Assembly (NCBI RefSeq): GCF_001522545.3
Contig: NC_031781.1
Span: forward strand, 7,418,911-7,482,910
DNA length: 64,000 nucleotides
Reading direction: 5' to 3'
Source of the DNA: Parus major
Taxonomy: Eukaryota; Chordata; Aves; Passeriformes; Paridae
How positions within the stretch are numbered: position 1 is the first letter of the stretch; each line of letters starts with the position of its first letter. The translations under genes and the position numbers were made by a program. This document shows, piece by piece, positions 25,001 through 38,522 of this stretch. The notes beneath the pieces were generated by a model. The model ran no database searches. It saw only the letters and a program-made list of their open reading frames with translations, and was not told the DNA's origin.

Positions 25001-28000
25001 GTTTGTGAACTGTTCAAGCACTCATTAGTTGTTGACATTCTCCAGAAATGAATAATTTATTTGAGTTTGGGAGAGTAGCACATGATCTAATAAAATAAAC
25101 AAGTCATTGTCATCTGCAGGTACTGTGCCAGATATATGACTTAAGCCTTGGTGGAAGCTCTAATGCTATTTGCATAGAATACTCATTTGGTGCTAATGTT
25201 CAGAAAGCTCTGCTGACAGCTCTGGCCTCTGCAGGGAGATATGAATCTTCACCTGCTGTCTGCTCCCACCTGCTGCTGAGGTCTCTTGTAAACTTAAAGA
25301 CAGTGCTTGGCTAATCTAAAAAAAAATGAATCATTCCATATATAAGTATCAACACCAGTCATTTAAACCATAACTTGCAGCCTCAACCTTTTTATCAGTA
25401 CTTATATGAGCAAGTTAGGCTGTGTCTTTTGTGAAAATAAATACAAGGGGAGTGATTTGTGATTGGTGCCTTCTGCTCTGCTGGGCTGAGGACAAGGGTT
25501 GCACACGACATCCTGTTCCCAGGCAGCCCCTCCTGGCTGAGCAGGCTCCAGCTGGCAGGTTCTGGGCTTCGTGGTGAAAGGGTGTCCCACCCGAGAGGCA
25601 GCCACTCCTGTGCTTCATCCTTACCTCCAGAGACAGCCAGCTGGGCCTACGGAGCTGACTTGGACTTGGCAGAGTTATCTTCACCACTATCGCAGAAAAC
25701 TGCATCAGCTCCCTCAAGCACATTACGTTTACTCAAATGCTTGTTATTTACCACACTCAAGGGTTTTGTTTTGCCCAAAGGACATGAACAGAGCACCAGC
25801 TAGAAGGAACATTTTAAAAGTTCATGGATTTGTAATAAAGTTGCAGATTACACCAACTGTTACACCATGGGAACTGACAAAATGCACAATATCAAATTTA
25901 ACCGACTTGCTAGCTGTAATACAAAAAAAAGCACGAATTTTTAAATGTGCTAAGCATCAGCTCACAGTACAGGAACTAATTAAGCATGCACTTATGAGCT
26001 ATGGTCCTATGAAGCAAGAATTAATGAAACTTCAAAGTGTTACCTTTTGAAGTACACAGTTGGCAAAAACAGCTCCAGATAATTGCCTAGTACTCAGAGA
26101 CAGGACCGAGTCTAGGCTCCAAGACTGGTTTAAAAATCCATCACCACCCTCTCCCGTAGCCACAAGGAAGTGGACAATCAATCTAGACTAACTTCTGATA
26201 GTGGCATTTAAGGACTTGCTCCCCAACATATATATTTATATAATATGGACGACCTCCAGCAGGAAGCAAGGAATACCATCACCTCGCCAAGAGGAAACAG
26301 CTGGGGGCTAAACTACACAAAGCTGTTCAGTCCTGTGTCTGCAAGAGAGTGTTTTGAAGTTAACAGAGAGAAGACAAATTCCTGATTTTGGCAGCTGGAG
26401 CTTTACAGCTTTGCTATCAGGAACTTCATAAACCAGTGTTTAGGAGTTTCTCTAGATAATGTACCAAGGGAGTGACAAAACCAAGGGCTGGAGTGTCCAA
26501 CTCCCGTTGCTTCCCCTCCCTGCCTAGTGAAGAGCTAGTTAATACAAAGCAGGACAGCTAGAAAATGAAAATCAGGGACACATCCAGAAATAACAAATAG
26601 TCTGGTAGCTAAGGATGCGTGCCAGACGTGCAGAAGACTGCCTTGTAGGTCCTGGCTCTGAACCAAGGCCACGCAAGGACTTGGGTTTGGTATCCAGCAC
26701 TTGTATCAGCAGGTTACAGAGGTCACACAAGGAGCACTTGTATCCTCCATCAGCAAAAATATTTTACTAGGCTAGAAAAACACTGTAAAAAATTACTTGG
26801 TTTGGAATTTTTCACAATTTGTCAGTATAAGATGTGCCACTTCAAAAAATCCAGAGATGAGGCTACCTGGGACAGAGAACTAATGCTGATGTACTTTTTC
26901 AGTTCAGCCTTATCATCTAACCTGAACTTCCAAGGCTTCAGTAACAAATGAGAAACCTTCATTTGCTACTGTTTAGACAGTTTCAAAATGTGCTTAATCC
27001 AAAAGATGCTGTTACTGATTTTTACTTTGACCAGAAATCGCATTTCACAAGAATCAGTTGCTATCTGGCTTGCAGGACCATGAGCAGAATGCATGTAATA
27101 AAAAAATGGTTTATGCCTTGGTAAGAAAAATACAGCAATTCTCACATTCTAACTTCCAATTGCTCCAGGGTCACTTACATGAAATATAACTCTGTAACAT
27201 TCAATATGTTCCCTCCACCCAAAATTCAGATCATCACTGACTTTCACCAAAAGGACTTTAATCCCTTGTGTCAAGGAAAGCCTTTATAGGAACTGTGTCA
27301 AAGACTTTGTTGGAACTACACACTCTAGCCACTCTTACAAATGTCTCTATAAGTATGAATACAGTTCGCATACTACCAGTATTTAATATGTGCCTTGAGG
27401 AAGAATTTCTCAGTCTAACACATTAAATTCACTTTCTTCCTCCAGGTATTGTGGGAGAGCAGTAAGTGACATTCCTAGCCTCTTAGGTGAAGTTTATGAT
27501 TTTAATAGAGCTCAGGTGTCTGCGTGTGAAGCACGAACTACTTAGGGATTTCAGCCTGTGCTTGTTTCACACAACACCAGAAAATGGAGCTGTGCAACGA
27601 CATAGCTCAAACTTCCCAAAGTCTGCACACTGATTTTAGACATAAAGAGATAACTTTCAACATTCCATAGCTTGCTCATGCACCCCAAGCTAGGATTTAG
27701 GATATTTTACTGTTGACCTACTCTACTATATCTTGTCATCCACTCCACCTCTTGCTGTGTGAACTGCTGCCTCCCCACATTTCACACTGTGTATCATAAA
27801 GACTTTGAACCACATCTGAGATGTCTGGAGTTTTAGTCTCTCCCAAATGACTGTGACTTTAGCTTCTTCAACAGCTCTGGTTTTGATCTGATTTACTAGT
27901 ACTTGTCCTTCCTATTTTTACTGTGCTATCAAAGAAGAAAACTAAAACTGTCATACAAATTATTGTTCTCGTATATATACTGGAAATTCAGATAAGGACA

Positions 28001-31000
28001 CTGGATGTAGATGTAAAGCTTCGTCCTTTTATTAAAAACTAGTAGGACTGTTTTCATTAGAACATCTATTAAACTTTGCTCAACTTTTTGTAGATATGCT
28101 TTTGCCCTTTTCACTTCAGATGGAAAAATAGTTTCCAAGGACATTTGGATATATTTCAAACATATCCATAACCATTGGACAAAATATGCAGGATCGTATC
28201 CTCAGCTGGCATAAACTGATGACAATCCATTTCTTTCAAAGCTAGCTTTGTGCAACCACCCTGTTTTCTGTCAGTTGTGGCTCAAAAACTATCTGGAAAA
28301 CAACAACCTTGGAAATGTTTGTGTGGCTGGCTGATCTCATTCTATCCTTTTTTGTTTATATCTTAAATATTTTGGACCAGATATATAATTAATTCAGTGG
28401 AAATTTTACCGTGGTTACTCACGAGTTTCTTTACAGTGGTTTGATTTCACTTCAGGGAGTGGAGAGATTGTGTTTACTGATGGAGGAGAACAAAACAGCA
28501 GCGATAAACTCCACTCTTTGACACTGCCGATGTGCAGGAATGCTGCATTCCACCCTGTCAGCATAGCACCATGCTCTCATACTTCTCCTCTCACAGCTTA
28601 CCAGGCAGATTCAAGATTCCTGCAACTCCCAAAGTACCCAAATCTTCAAGACTGAGGCCAAAATCAAGTTATCACTGTAAACTTCAATAAACTGTTATAG
28701 CTTTTCAAACTGTATTTATAGGTCAAGAGGAGGATTTGGTTTGTTTTTTCCTCTTTGAAGCCTAAGAACATATACTTTTTAACAAGATATTATCTTCTAA
28801 TTAGAAAAAAAGAAAAGGCTTTCTGGCCCTAAAATCTATGGCGTGCAAAATAAACATGCAAGCTTTCTTCTTTCATGTTTTCCAGACCAGACATCTTTAC
28901 ACTCCTGGGAAGATGCACCTCCTGCTCCTGTCAAAAGGAGACAGTGAGGAGGGGGATAGGGGAAGCCGGGGATTTCAAAATTGGTTTATTGGGGGTTCAA
29001 TTGTAGACTCTGTAATGCTGCTTTTGTTTTACACAGACATCAGGACTCATGGCTTCCTTCCTTCCACAGACTTCAAACCTCCCTTGTCCTCCCCAGCACT
29101 TCTGTGGCTATCAGAGCTTTCAGCTGCACAGAAGCTGTTATATGCAGATCCAATCTCCAACAAAACCCATCTAGCTGGGGAAGTAACTTTCATAAAAAGC
29201 TAATTTGAACACAAGCTATTCTCCCAGCTTTTCCAGCAGCTCTTCCTGCCACTTCCTACTCTTGAAAGACTGGGCAAAAACCACTTCTTTTTCCACTGCA
29301 AGGAGAAGTTTTAACATCATGATACCAGCATTGGAAATGATCTTTACATGGGCATCTTAAAAATACTTCACTGTATGAAACAGGCTGAGAGAATATCATG
29401 TAGTTAACTGAATGGATAGGGAGAAGATGAGCATGTGAATTTAACTCCCACAATGCTTCTCAAGGCACAGTAGTTGTTCATGAGTGACAGGAATAGAGTC
29501 AAAACACATCAAGTGCTTTCAGCTGTCTTTTAATGAGAAATAGCAGGTAAAAATAGGCAGCGAAGAGAAGCAGCAGCTCACCACAGCCCACCAGAGCACC
29601 AGAGAGACCTTTTGTCGGGAGGGTTTCATTCTGTAAAGCTGAATTAAATTTGTGGTATAACCAGATCTACACACCCAGAAGTTATGAATGAGACCCCCAA
29701 AATCAGGAGAATGGTTTAATGTGAGATTTAAGACTGTTTTATTTGCTTTCTGGGTGTTCAGCCTCCAGGGTTAGCATTTCCAAGCTTCTGTTTGTAATCA
29801 CAAGCTCTAGAAACTCTGTTTAACTTAGATTTGTACATGCTTCAAGAACTGAGGTGTGAAGAAAAATCCTGAGCCTTGTAAGAGATGTGATGAAGTCGTC
29901 ATAGTTGGCAGTGCTGGGGATATTATATAGTTTGGCCCTGCCCAGGATTAAAAAACTCTCTCCAGATGCTGATCTTACAAATTCTCATGGTCTCTACTGG
30001 AGATATGGCTCAATCTCAGGCAGTTGATACACCTCTGCACAAGTCTGCTGAATTCTGAAATGTTTAGAGTTTATTCCACAGTAAACTGAGCTCAACCCTG
30101 AAGGGGCTGACCAGCCAAGAAGCCAACATCAACAGCTTTTCACAGTTTGGTTGGCCCCAGGGGTGCCAAATATACCATAGTAGATATAAATCTGAGACAT
30201 ATAATATTATTGCAAAAAGAGAGCTAATTTTCTCAACATCTAATTGAATTCTCTAGTAGTTTCACTGAGAAATGTTGTGCTGGTTTCATCTCAACATTTA
30301 ATGAATACTGATTTTTTAAAGAAACTGTTTATTTGCATTAAAATTTACTTCCCCACACTCCCCAAAGTATCAAAAGAAATTGAATGTTAGATTTATAATT
30401 AATGTGGTTTGGATTTTGAAAGAAATTTTTTACAGCAAAGAACATTTCCATAAATCATGTCCATGATTGAAAAAACATGGTCATAACTGAAGACAAAACT
30501 GCTTCATTTTGCATCTGTTTCACATATATAAATATGTCAGGTTTACTTAGAACACACTGATAAAGATGAGGAAGAAGGGAAGAAAATAATAAAAATAGCC
30601 CAGGTTGTATCTGTACCTCCTCTATTATAATTCTCTCTGATATTGTTGTGATCACTCACTATTTTTCTTGCCTGGTTTAGTCAATTAAGCCATTAAAAAG
30701 TTAAAAGAAAAACAACTTTTATGGAATTAAGATCTCAGTTAAACCCTAGAAAAGAGCTGGCATGCACAATGTGTCGTTGACTTATTTTCTTCTATCTGTT
30801 TCAGAGATAACAACCCTAAATTAGTTCATCATAGAACTGATTTCTTTCTGCTCACACCAACTGTGGGCCTGCTGGTCGCTGTGACTTCAGGATCAGTGTT
30901 GGTAGGGCACTGCCATTTTGCACCATGAGAGAATCCCCCCAGTGCTCCAACACAGCAGAAGTGAAGAAGTTTGCCAACAGAACCACGTATCGAACGCAAT

Positions 31001-33240
31001 GTCCTACTTGGAGTATTACTCCATAGCATAACATATGTTTTCCAAATAAATAACTTCACTGCCTAGTCAGCCAACAATCTGCTGGTAATAAGAAAAGGAA
31101 CACTAATATGCTTCTTCTAATATTTTTAATTAAAATATACATCTTTAATATATTTGACTTCTTTTTACCACAGCAGTTTGGCATGAAGCATCAGAGAGAA
31201 TAAGAGTACAGAGCAAAAATAAATTAAGTGCTTAACCTACTACTATCTTGGTAGAAAAGCATATGAAGCAAATTATTCAAACAGAGGTGAGCAATGTGCT
31301 ACATAATTCTTTTCTCCTAACAAGTGTGTAGTTGGTGTGGTTAATGTGAAGTCATCTTTCACACATTAAGTCCCTTTAAAGTTATTTCTAGGCTCTTTCC
31401 ATTTATAGTGAAATCTCCTTCTGTTTATTTAGGACTTAAAGATTTAACTCTGTGCTTAAAAAAATAAGCATTTCTTATTTGCTACAGCTTATTTTAGGAA
31501 CAATACATTGTTTAGGGAAAAAACCCATCTGCTTTGAGAAATTTCTGCCAGAAGATATCCTGTCCTTCAGTGGTAAGGTATATTTCTTTCTATGATACAT
31601 CCATTTACAAATGAATAGGGTGGGATTCTTTAAACATTTTCAAGAAATGGTAGTGAGGGAGTGAAGAAGTAAAACTAACACTAAGTTTTCAAGTGTTTAG
31701 GTAAATTTGCAAGCAGTTTGGAGCTCAAAGGGATCTAAAAGAGACTCCAGCCCTTACACTGCTCCCCCAGTCCAGCTCCAGAGGCTCCGACAGCCGGCGC
31801 GTGGCAGCCTCATTATTGCTTTGTGCTTCCTTTTTATTTTAGTTGGCGTTTATTTACTTGCTGAGGGCAAGGTATCTTCCAAACTAAGGCAAACCACACT
31901 TTTAGAGGCACAGGGAGCAAGAAGTGGTACAATTTGTGCTGACGAAATGGAAAGCGGATTGTGTTTCCCCACAGCCCCAGCAGCCGCTCCTGTGGCCCTG
32001 ACATGGCCGCCCGGCCAGGGCCAGGCCTGCGCTGCAGCCTTGGCTGCCAGGACATCACCCAGCACAAACACGGGGAATATTGTGTCCCTTTGGGATCAGC
32101 TGTCCCCACCCATCCCGGTGTCCTGGCTGATGCAAAAGGGCTTTAAAGGTCTCCCCACAGGCCAAAGCGGGGCTGGGAGTAGCTCATAACCAAGGCTGTG
32201 CTCCAAGGGGCTTCTTGGCCAAAAAAGCCTCGTGGCAGGGAAGGACCTGGCCCCGCTCCCTTCCCGGGGCCAGGAAGCACCAAGCTGAGAGCCAAAATGG
32301 ACCTGACCTCGCTGGTGTCACCAGGGGTCCCCGAGACCCTGCCAGCCCCGGCCACCACCACGGCCGGCCCAGTGCAGCCACACTGGCACGGCCCTGTCCT
32401 GTTCTGAGACTGAGGGAACACAAAACCAGACAAAATAAAGGCCATGGGGAGGAAGAACAGGACAAGGGAAAGTGGCAGAGTTAGAAATAAGTATAAATAA
32501 GACAATGGAACAGAAATGGGGGGTGAATCTGGTAAAAGCCTGGGCTGCTGGCAGCCAGCCTGGCACAGGATACAGCCCAGAGCAGAAGGCTGTCCATGCA
32601 CCAGGGCTGGGAGGACTTTGGGAGAGCCGTGTGTGTGCTTTACTCTGGGTCTTGAGCAAAGCTGAGCCCTCTGCACCTCCGTGCTGACCAACCTGTGATT
32701 TCAACAGGCAGAAACAACCCAGTGAAGACATGCCAGGGGCCCAAACAGCTGGAGAAATACTCTTGCTCCTGACAAGCAAATGGCCCAATCATGAGATCTT
32801 CCCCCTAATATAAATAAGTTGTTTGCGGTGTTGGTTTCGCATGAGCAAGGCTTCAGGACTGAGCCTAGGGACCACCTTATGAAGATGAAATATTTCTTCT
32901 GATTTGGTTTCTATATTCCAAGTTCTTGCATTAGCCAATCTTCTAAATAGCAGCAATGCCAAACTTCCTTCCAGACTCAGTCAGATGGCTTTAGGTGCCC
33001 AGCCAAAACCAAAAAAGAATTTATTGTGTGCTGCTATCTCCAGTTCCTAGCAATATATTACTCAAAACCTGAAAATTTTAACTGTGCCAAACATTCTTTA
33101 TCAAGGAGGTACCTGGATAGCAACCTTAATTTTTGAGTGTTTCTGCAAAGAATAAACTACTGCTAAATGGTAGGAACATTACAAGATGGAAATATTCTGT
33201 CTCTAGAAATTTGAATTCTGTGCTGATTTAGCCCCATATA
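25001..33240. other. Long non-coding stretch with GC-rich patch
   Basis: No recognisable gene. An AT-rich block at about 25060-25220 with an ATTTGCAT octamer at 25168-25175 looks enhancer-like. The part at 31740-32420 is GC-rich and open in several overlapping frames on both strands (160 codons plus, 182 codons minus). Those frames begin with TTG, so they lack normal starts; one contains a hydrophobic stretch near LIIALCFLFILVGVYLL that is likely accidental. CpG density there is only slightly raised. Confidence 0.55.
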
Positions 33241-33305
33241 CACAGGAACATAAGAAGAGCGATACTGGGGTGGATCTAACCAACTCCAGCCTGCAGCAGT
33301 CTCTC
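33241..33305 (-). mobile_element. Probable CR1/L3-type LINE 3' end, degenerate
   Basis: The plus strand GGAACATAAGAAGAGCGATA followed by CTGGGGTGGATCTAACCAACTCC resembles the reverse complement of a sauropsid LINE 3' end that reads GAACATAAGAACGGCCATAC, then TGGGTCAGACCAA and GGTCCATC. The start is well matched, the rest is diverged. An AAAC-rich array starts about 25 bases downstream. The family assignment is from memory and uncertain. Confidence 0.5.
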
Positions 33306-33332
33306 AGCTGGCACACAGGGAAATAAAAATTA

Positions 33333-33418
33333 GAAAACAAACCAAAAGAAACAAAAGAAACAAAAAATCACAAACAAGAAAAACAAACAAACAAGAAAAA
33401 CAAACAAACAAACAAAAA
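33333..33418 (+). repeat. AAAC-rich imperfect microsatellite
   Basis: About 86 bases of AAAC units interrupted by AAAAG and AAAT variants. The purest part is an (AAAC)n run at about 33380-33413. No T is present except one near 33368. It is a low-complexity repeat; the minus strand gives an artificial FVCLF-type open frame. Confidence 0.95.
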
Positions 33419-34189
33419 GGGGAAAGTGCTGAATACTCCCAGGTCTTGCAGCATTCTCCCAGCCTCCATTTTCAGCCCCAGTGATTTTTCCCAACCCAGT
33501 GAAGTTTGCTCCCTAACTCCTATAGGGTCTCTCTCATGAGTCTTTCTCCAGTGGTGACTAGAGCCCATGTAAAAGAGCCCTGACACCTAAAATATTTTGA
33601 GTCCAGAGGATCTTCTGCTCATCTCATGGATAAGTTGGGGTTTTGGGCCTCGGTCCCCACATTCCTTCACCTGAGAAGCCTTTTTCTCCTGTTAGAGATA
33701 GGCAAGAATCAATCCCAGTCCACCCAGCTACAGTTTTCAAAACTTAAAAGTAGTAAGGCATTGTGCTTTTAAGAGGTGGGGGGCAAATGAAGAAAAAAGC
33801 AGTTAGGAGGTAATAGCTCTGCTGGGAGAGCTATTGAAACACTTTGATTTCCACATTAAACCAGCAAAACTCTGATGTTTCCAAGTTCACTGGGATGTGT
33901 GTCCAAATTGACCTTTTATTGCATATGGTCAAGTGCTGTGAAAAATCCCACCACTTAGCATCTCTCTGTTATCTCAGCCACAGGCAGGGAAATTCTCCCC
34001 TTCAAAGAGAACCATAAAATGAGATAACAGAGACAAGGGCTTCTGTGCCATCAGCATTTCAAACTCCACATCCCCTCAGGAAAAGAGGGGGGTTTTTGTG
34101 AGGGAAAAGAGGGTTATTTGTAAGAGTAAACTGATCAATGGGCCCTAGTTTCTCACCCCCCAGTCTTGTGCAACCCAGAGAAGAAATAT
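33419..34189. other. Non-coding stretch, nothing confident
   Basis: Ordinary AT-balanced sequence with no gene, RNA or transposon that I recognise. It separates the AAAC array from the possible DNA-transposon relic. Confidence 0.6.
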
Positions 34190-34630
34190 CTCCGGGCTCT
34201 CCACCTGGAAAGCGTAGTAACAAACCAGTGCAGGTACAACTCTTGGAGTACTAATCTTGCACCAGTGGCTCTGGTAAATAATTTTACCAAATGCACAGGA
34301 TTACAATTCTCCCATATATCTACAGTGCAAAGACAGACTTCTCTCCAACTTTTCCACACTTTCAGCCCCCTTTTTGCCAAGGAGGGTGATTTTTCTTACA
34401 CTAATAGATCTATAGTCAAAACTGCTGCTGTGTACTGAATGCCAAAGTAGATGCTGCTGTGTGTGGGTGGGAGGGGGAAGGAGTCTGCCAGTATAGCACA
34501 TTTCATTCAGGGAACTGGTATAAAGTACATACAGACAAAACACTAGCTTGCCAGTATAAGCTGTGGCTACACTAGGAAAGTTTGCCAGAATAGCAAACTG
34601 CCAAATCTCTTCTAGCACAGACAATCCATG
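34190..34630. mobile_element. Possible DNA-transposon (MITE) relic
   Basis: The stretch contains repeated TGCCAGTATAGC/GCCAGTATAAGC/GCCAGAATAGC units and GTGGCTACACTAGGAAAG. These resemble non-autonomous DNA transposons remembered from turtle and bird genomes, which carry TTTGCCGGTATAGC and GTGTCTACACTAGG. An inverted ACCAGTG/GTACTAAT-rich part lies at its left side. Terminal inverted repeats and a target-site duplication could not be fixed by eye. No transposase frame is present. Confidence 0.35.
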
Positions 34631-35279
34631 CTATCCCACAGATAAATGTTGCTTCAGACATTAACTCTCTCTAGTCTCACCATACTGCACGTAGGAGACA
34701 CCACCAAGATATGCTGCTGCTTTTCTCCATAATCTGCCACAGGTCAGCAATTTCAGGAGGCCCAAACTCTTTTGAAGAAGATGGGAAGGGAAGAAGCATT
34801 TGGAGGCTGGGTTATGCTCCTCTACATTTGCTGTGATGGGACAGCTGCACTAGGGAAAGGTCCCTGCTGAATAAAGAGACAGAGGACCTGGTTCAGCTGC
34901 ACGGGACTGCCATTTCATTCTGCTTGCTGGAAGAGTCTCTAGGATCCTCAAGTGATCTCATCAAGCTGTCTTCTATCATAAAACATAACAGAAATTAATT
35001 TTACTTGCAAGTGAGAGAATTGGACAACAGCTTGATGACAAGCTGGAATAGGAACAAAAAGGAAAAGATAATGCTCTGATATAGCAGCGGTAACCCGTTT
35101 CACACTGTTTCCCACATGTTCATGCAGGACTTTTTCAAGTACCACCTATGGACATCTTTCCTGTACTTTTACCCAGAGGAAAACTTCACAAAGAGAAGAC
35201 ACAAAAAGGCCAGAACATCTGGCAGAGTAAATACCATAGATACAGAAGTGGGATTATCAATTTTACACAGTGCATTTAC
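34631..35279. other. Non-coding stretch, nothing confident
   Basis: No recognisable gene, repeat or RNA. Short open frames on both strands have no family similarity. Confidence 0.6.
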
Positions 35280-35296
35280 TTTTTTTTTTTTTTTTT
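35280..35296 (+). repeat. T17 homopolymer
   Basis: Seventeen T follow CATTTAC and precede AGATGG. On the minus strand this is an A17 run and might be the tail of an old minus-strand retrotransposition, but no parent sequence is recognised to its right. Confidence 0.85.
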
Positions 35297-36388
35297 AGAT
35301 GGCACTTTAAATTGAAGTCAAGAGCTTTGCTGGGAAACATGTAAAATATAATAACATATAGTCACATCTGAAAATACAACAAAAATTATTGGAAAGATCA
35401 TTCTGTATTTAAAGCATTACCACAGCCTGAGAAAATCCTTTTTACTGTTCAAAGTAATGGTTGATCTCAGCATCTGAAAGCAGATAGAGGGAGGAAAAGA
35501 AGCCAATAAATCATTTACCAGAGCAGTGTTGCATATATGGCTTTTTCTATGCAGGTTGCTTTTTTCCCCACATTCCCAAAATCTTGATAATTAACATGCT
35601 AAGAAAGTTTAAACACTATTGGTCTAGAGTACAGGAAATTATGCCATTAAAACCACCAGGAATAACCTGACTTTACAAAATTTTGAAGATAATATTTCAA
35701 GACCTTTGAACAGAGGCTCATGCTTTTGCCACTTCTAAATTTCTGATATAGGTTTAAATTCTAATCTTCCTCTCTTCCATTTTTTGAGAATTTTTCTTCT
35801 CATTTTGCAGGTAGGTTGTCTGCATACTTATTTCATGTATGCATTTCTGTACATTTGCTCCCATATCATCTGGTATTTTATTAATCTAATTTCTGATAAA
35901 AATGAAGTCTTCAGATTTCCCTGCATCCCCAGGCTGTCTGGAAATTGCTCTTGCACTGTTAAAGGGGAGATGACAGTTTATTAAGCATTAAGCTACAGAC
36001 TAATGAGTTCTTGCCAAAGCCTGTCAAAATTAATTCATTTTCCAATGCAGTGGAATGAGTGGCTGAATGGATCAATACAATTGCCTGCAATCAGTGCTCC
36101 TCCACAATAAATGCAGAAAAGCACTGCCTCTGGTGTTCTGCTGTATTTGCCATTAGTGACTGAAGTCTCAAATTACCCAGATTCTCTTCTGATGCAAAAA
36201 AGATTTGCCAGGGAGGGTGAGGAAATTCAGACAAAGTAAATAACACTGTTATTAACTAATTTCTTATTCTCGTTCAACATTTTTCCCAATATTGCCCACA
36301 TTTGTCAGCACTCAGATTTCATGTCTCCTTTGACTTTCAGGAAGAAATATTTCAGTTTCTCGTAAGGACCAGATCTTGGCTATCTTAC

Positions 36389-36431
36389 CAGTGTGTATGG
36401 GATCTGGCTTCAGAGATAGTCCCACAGATTT
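36389..36431 (-). other. Splice-bounded candidate exon, 43 nt
   Basis: The minus strand shows a strong acceptor (TTTTCTGGTCCCCTCCCAG), 43 bases open in the frame KSVGLSLKPDPIHT plus one base, and an ACTG|GTAAGA donor. The trailing single base is in phase with the 38-nt segment at 14677-14714. No family is recognised. Chance remains the leading explanation until transcription is shown. Confidence 0.2.
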
Positions 36432-38522
36432 CTGGGAGGGGACCAGAAAAGAAAAAATAAAAAAGCAGAGCCAAGTGATTCATGTCAGTGGAAATACACA
36501 TTCCTGGGTTAGGCACTCCACAGTGTGAGCCAAGGTGCTAGTATGTTGCCACCAGGTTATCTAGACTAATTAATTTTAAACACCACCTTTTATAATTAAA
36601 ATTTATTTCACAGCTTTTTCTGTAATTCTTGAGTCCCTGAGTCAGTCACTGTGACTCATTCCCCTGAATGCTGCTGTTCTGTCCCCTCACAATTAAAAAA
36701 AATAAATTAAGAAATCCCCCTTCCCCACTGCCCCAGCCACCTTTCCTGAGGATAGGGTGACCTAACTCTCTTCGCAGCAGCTCTGGAAATGCAAAAGGCT
36801 CTGGGACTCCTTTAACAAAGCCTCTGACTGATTTAAGAGGCGATTCTTATTTATTATACTTTCTAGTAATTCATTTTTCATTGTTTGGGAGGTTCAGGAG
36901 GCTTTGTGTTACCTTTAAAGAAAGTGCTGACAAGCTACCACAAGTGTAAGGAGAGAGGCCACACAAGAGGAGGAAGCGAAGCCCAGCGCTAATGGCTGTT
37001 TGCTCGGATATGGATGGTATTCTTCAGTCACTCCATATTTATTCAGGAGCTCAAGGAATATTACACTTGTGGCAGCCAGTCAGGGACTGCACCATTTTGT
37101 AAACTGGTTCACTCATTCATGTCAAGTGCTGAAATGCAATGAATGCCTGGTTTGGGATGTGACTGGGAGGGCAGGGAGCTCTCCCAGCGCAGTGCCCAGC
37201 GGTGTCTGGCTGCTGCAGCACAGCTGGCTGGGCTGTGAGCCGTGCTAGGCACTGCCTGCTGCTCCCGCCCAGCCCAGCACCGCTGCCTTGGCTCTGCTCT
37301 CACACACCCCAGCTCCTCTCTTCCCACCTGGACATAGGAAGCTGAGCCCAGGTTTCCTCTCTGTTTACTTATTTCTCCTGTCTTCTGCTTTTAGATAGAT
37401 GAAATTTATTGGCTTTCTAGGATCAAGAATTTAAAATATTGAGAATGATCCCATCTCAGGGTATCTTCATAAGCAGCCTCCCTGTGAGATAGCAGTTGTT
37501 CTGTCAACAGCAAAGCCAGCAAAGCCTGCTTTCCTGAGAATTTGTGCCTGACACTGAACTGCTGCGTGGACACGCTGCTATCTGAAACAAGAGATTAACG
37601 TTCACTGCAACCTGTTCCCTGGTAGGGACCCAAGTTAAATCCCTTTTCTCTGCTAGGTTATTTTTACAAAGTAAATAAAATGGAAGCTATTTTAGAATTC
37701 TCCTCTTTTGCACATTTTGGGTTAAGCATGACTGGATGAGGAAGGAAGCAAACTGACAGCCAAAAATCCCCTTCAAGAACGAGCATTAAATACTACGTAG
37801 ACCAAAGGTGGGGAAATCTAATCATATCTACTGCTGGTAAGAAACAAACAGAATAATTTTTCAATGACTAGTATTAACCAATTAATAAACTATGTGAAGT
37901 ATTTGTAAGATTCAGAAAAGAAAGAAAAAGAAGAAAAAGAAGCCGTGTAAAAATACAGAATTATTCAGTAATACAGTATACCTCATGCACTCTAAAGTAG
38001 ATATAATGAGAATAGTGATATTTTCTCACTTCTTTTATACTATTTCTACATTTCATCACTAGCTAATTCTAAGAAACATTTTTATTTCCTTTCAACTCTG
38101 CATTCCATAGAGATAACTTTATAAAACAAATTTTCCAATCCCAAGCCCCACAGTTTCCTATGCTCAGTTACTGTACACATACATCTGGATTATGCACAAA
38201 AAAAATAAAAGCAGACAAACTGCACATATTTGAAAGACTAAAGAAAAATTACTTTCAAGCCAATAGCTGAGTACTTTGAGGAAGATGGAGGGAGGGGAGA
38301 ACAAGGAAAATGAAAAGACTGAGTCAGTTTTAGAGCTCCTGCTTCTAGAGATATTGTTATATGGAGCAGCCTGACACCAAGGTGCTCTTTCAGCAACAAA
38401 GATACCCACATTCACAGCTCTCTTTGATGGCCGTGCACAGAGCTGAAGTTATTTTATTTTTTAATCAAATCTGCAGCTTGATTACCAGCCAGTCAGATTG
38501 AAACTATTGGCCTAAGTAACAG

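Noticed and set aside
25571..26050. 159-codon plus-strand open frame
   Set aside because: Begins at GTG, has no recognisable domain, and the GC-rich front and AT-rich rear differ in composition as if accidental.
31707..32691. Overlapping long open frames of 160 codons (plus) and 182 codons (minus), one with a membrane-like hydrophobic stretch
   Set aside because: Both begin at TTG, not ATG, they overlap in GC-rich stop-poor DNA, show no family similarity, and the hydrophobic stretch comes from a T-rich patch.
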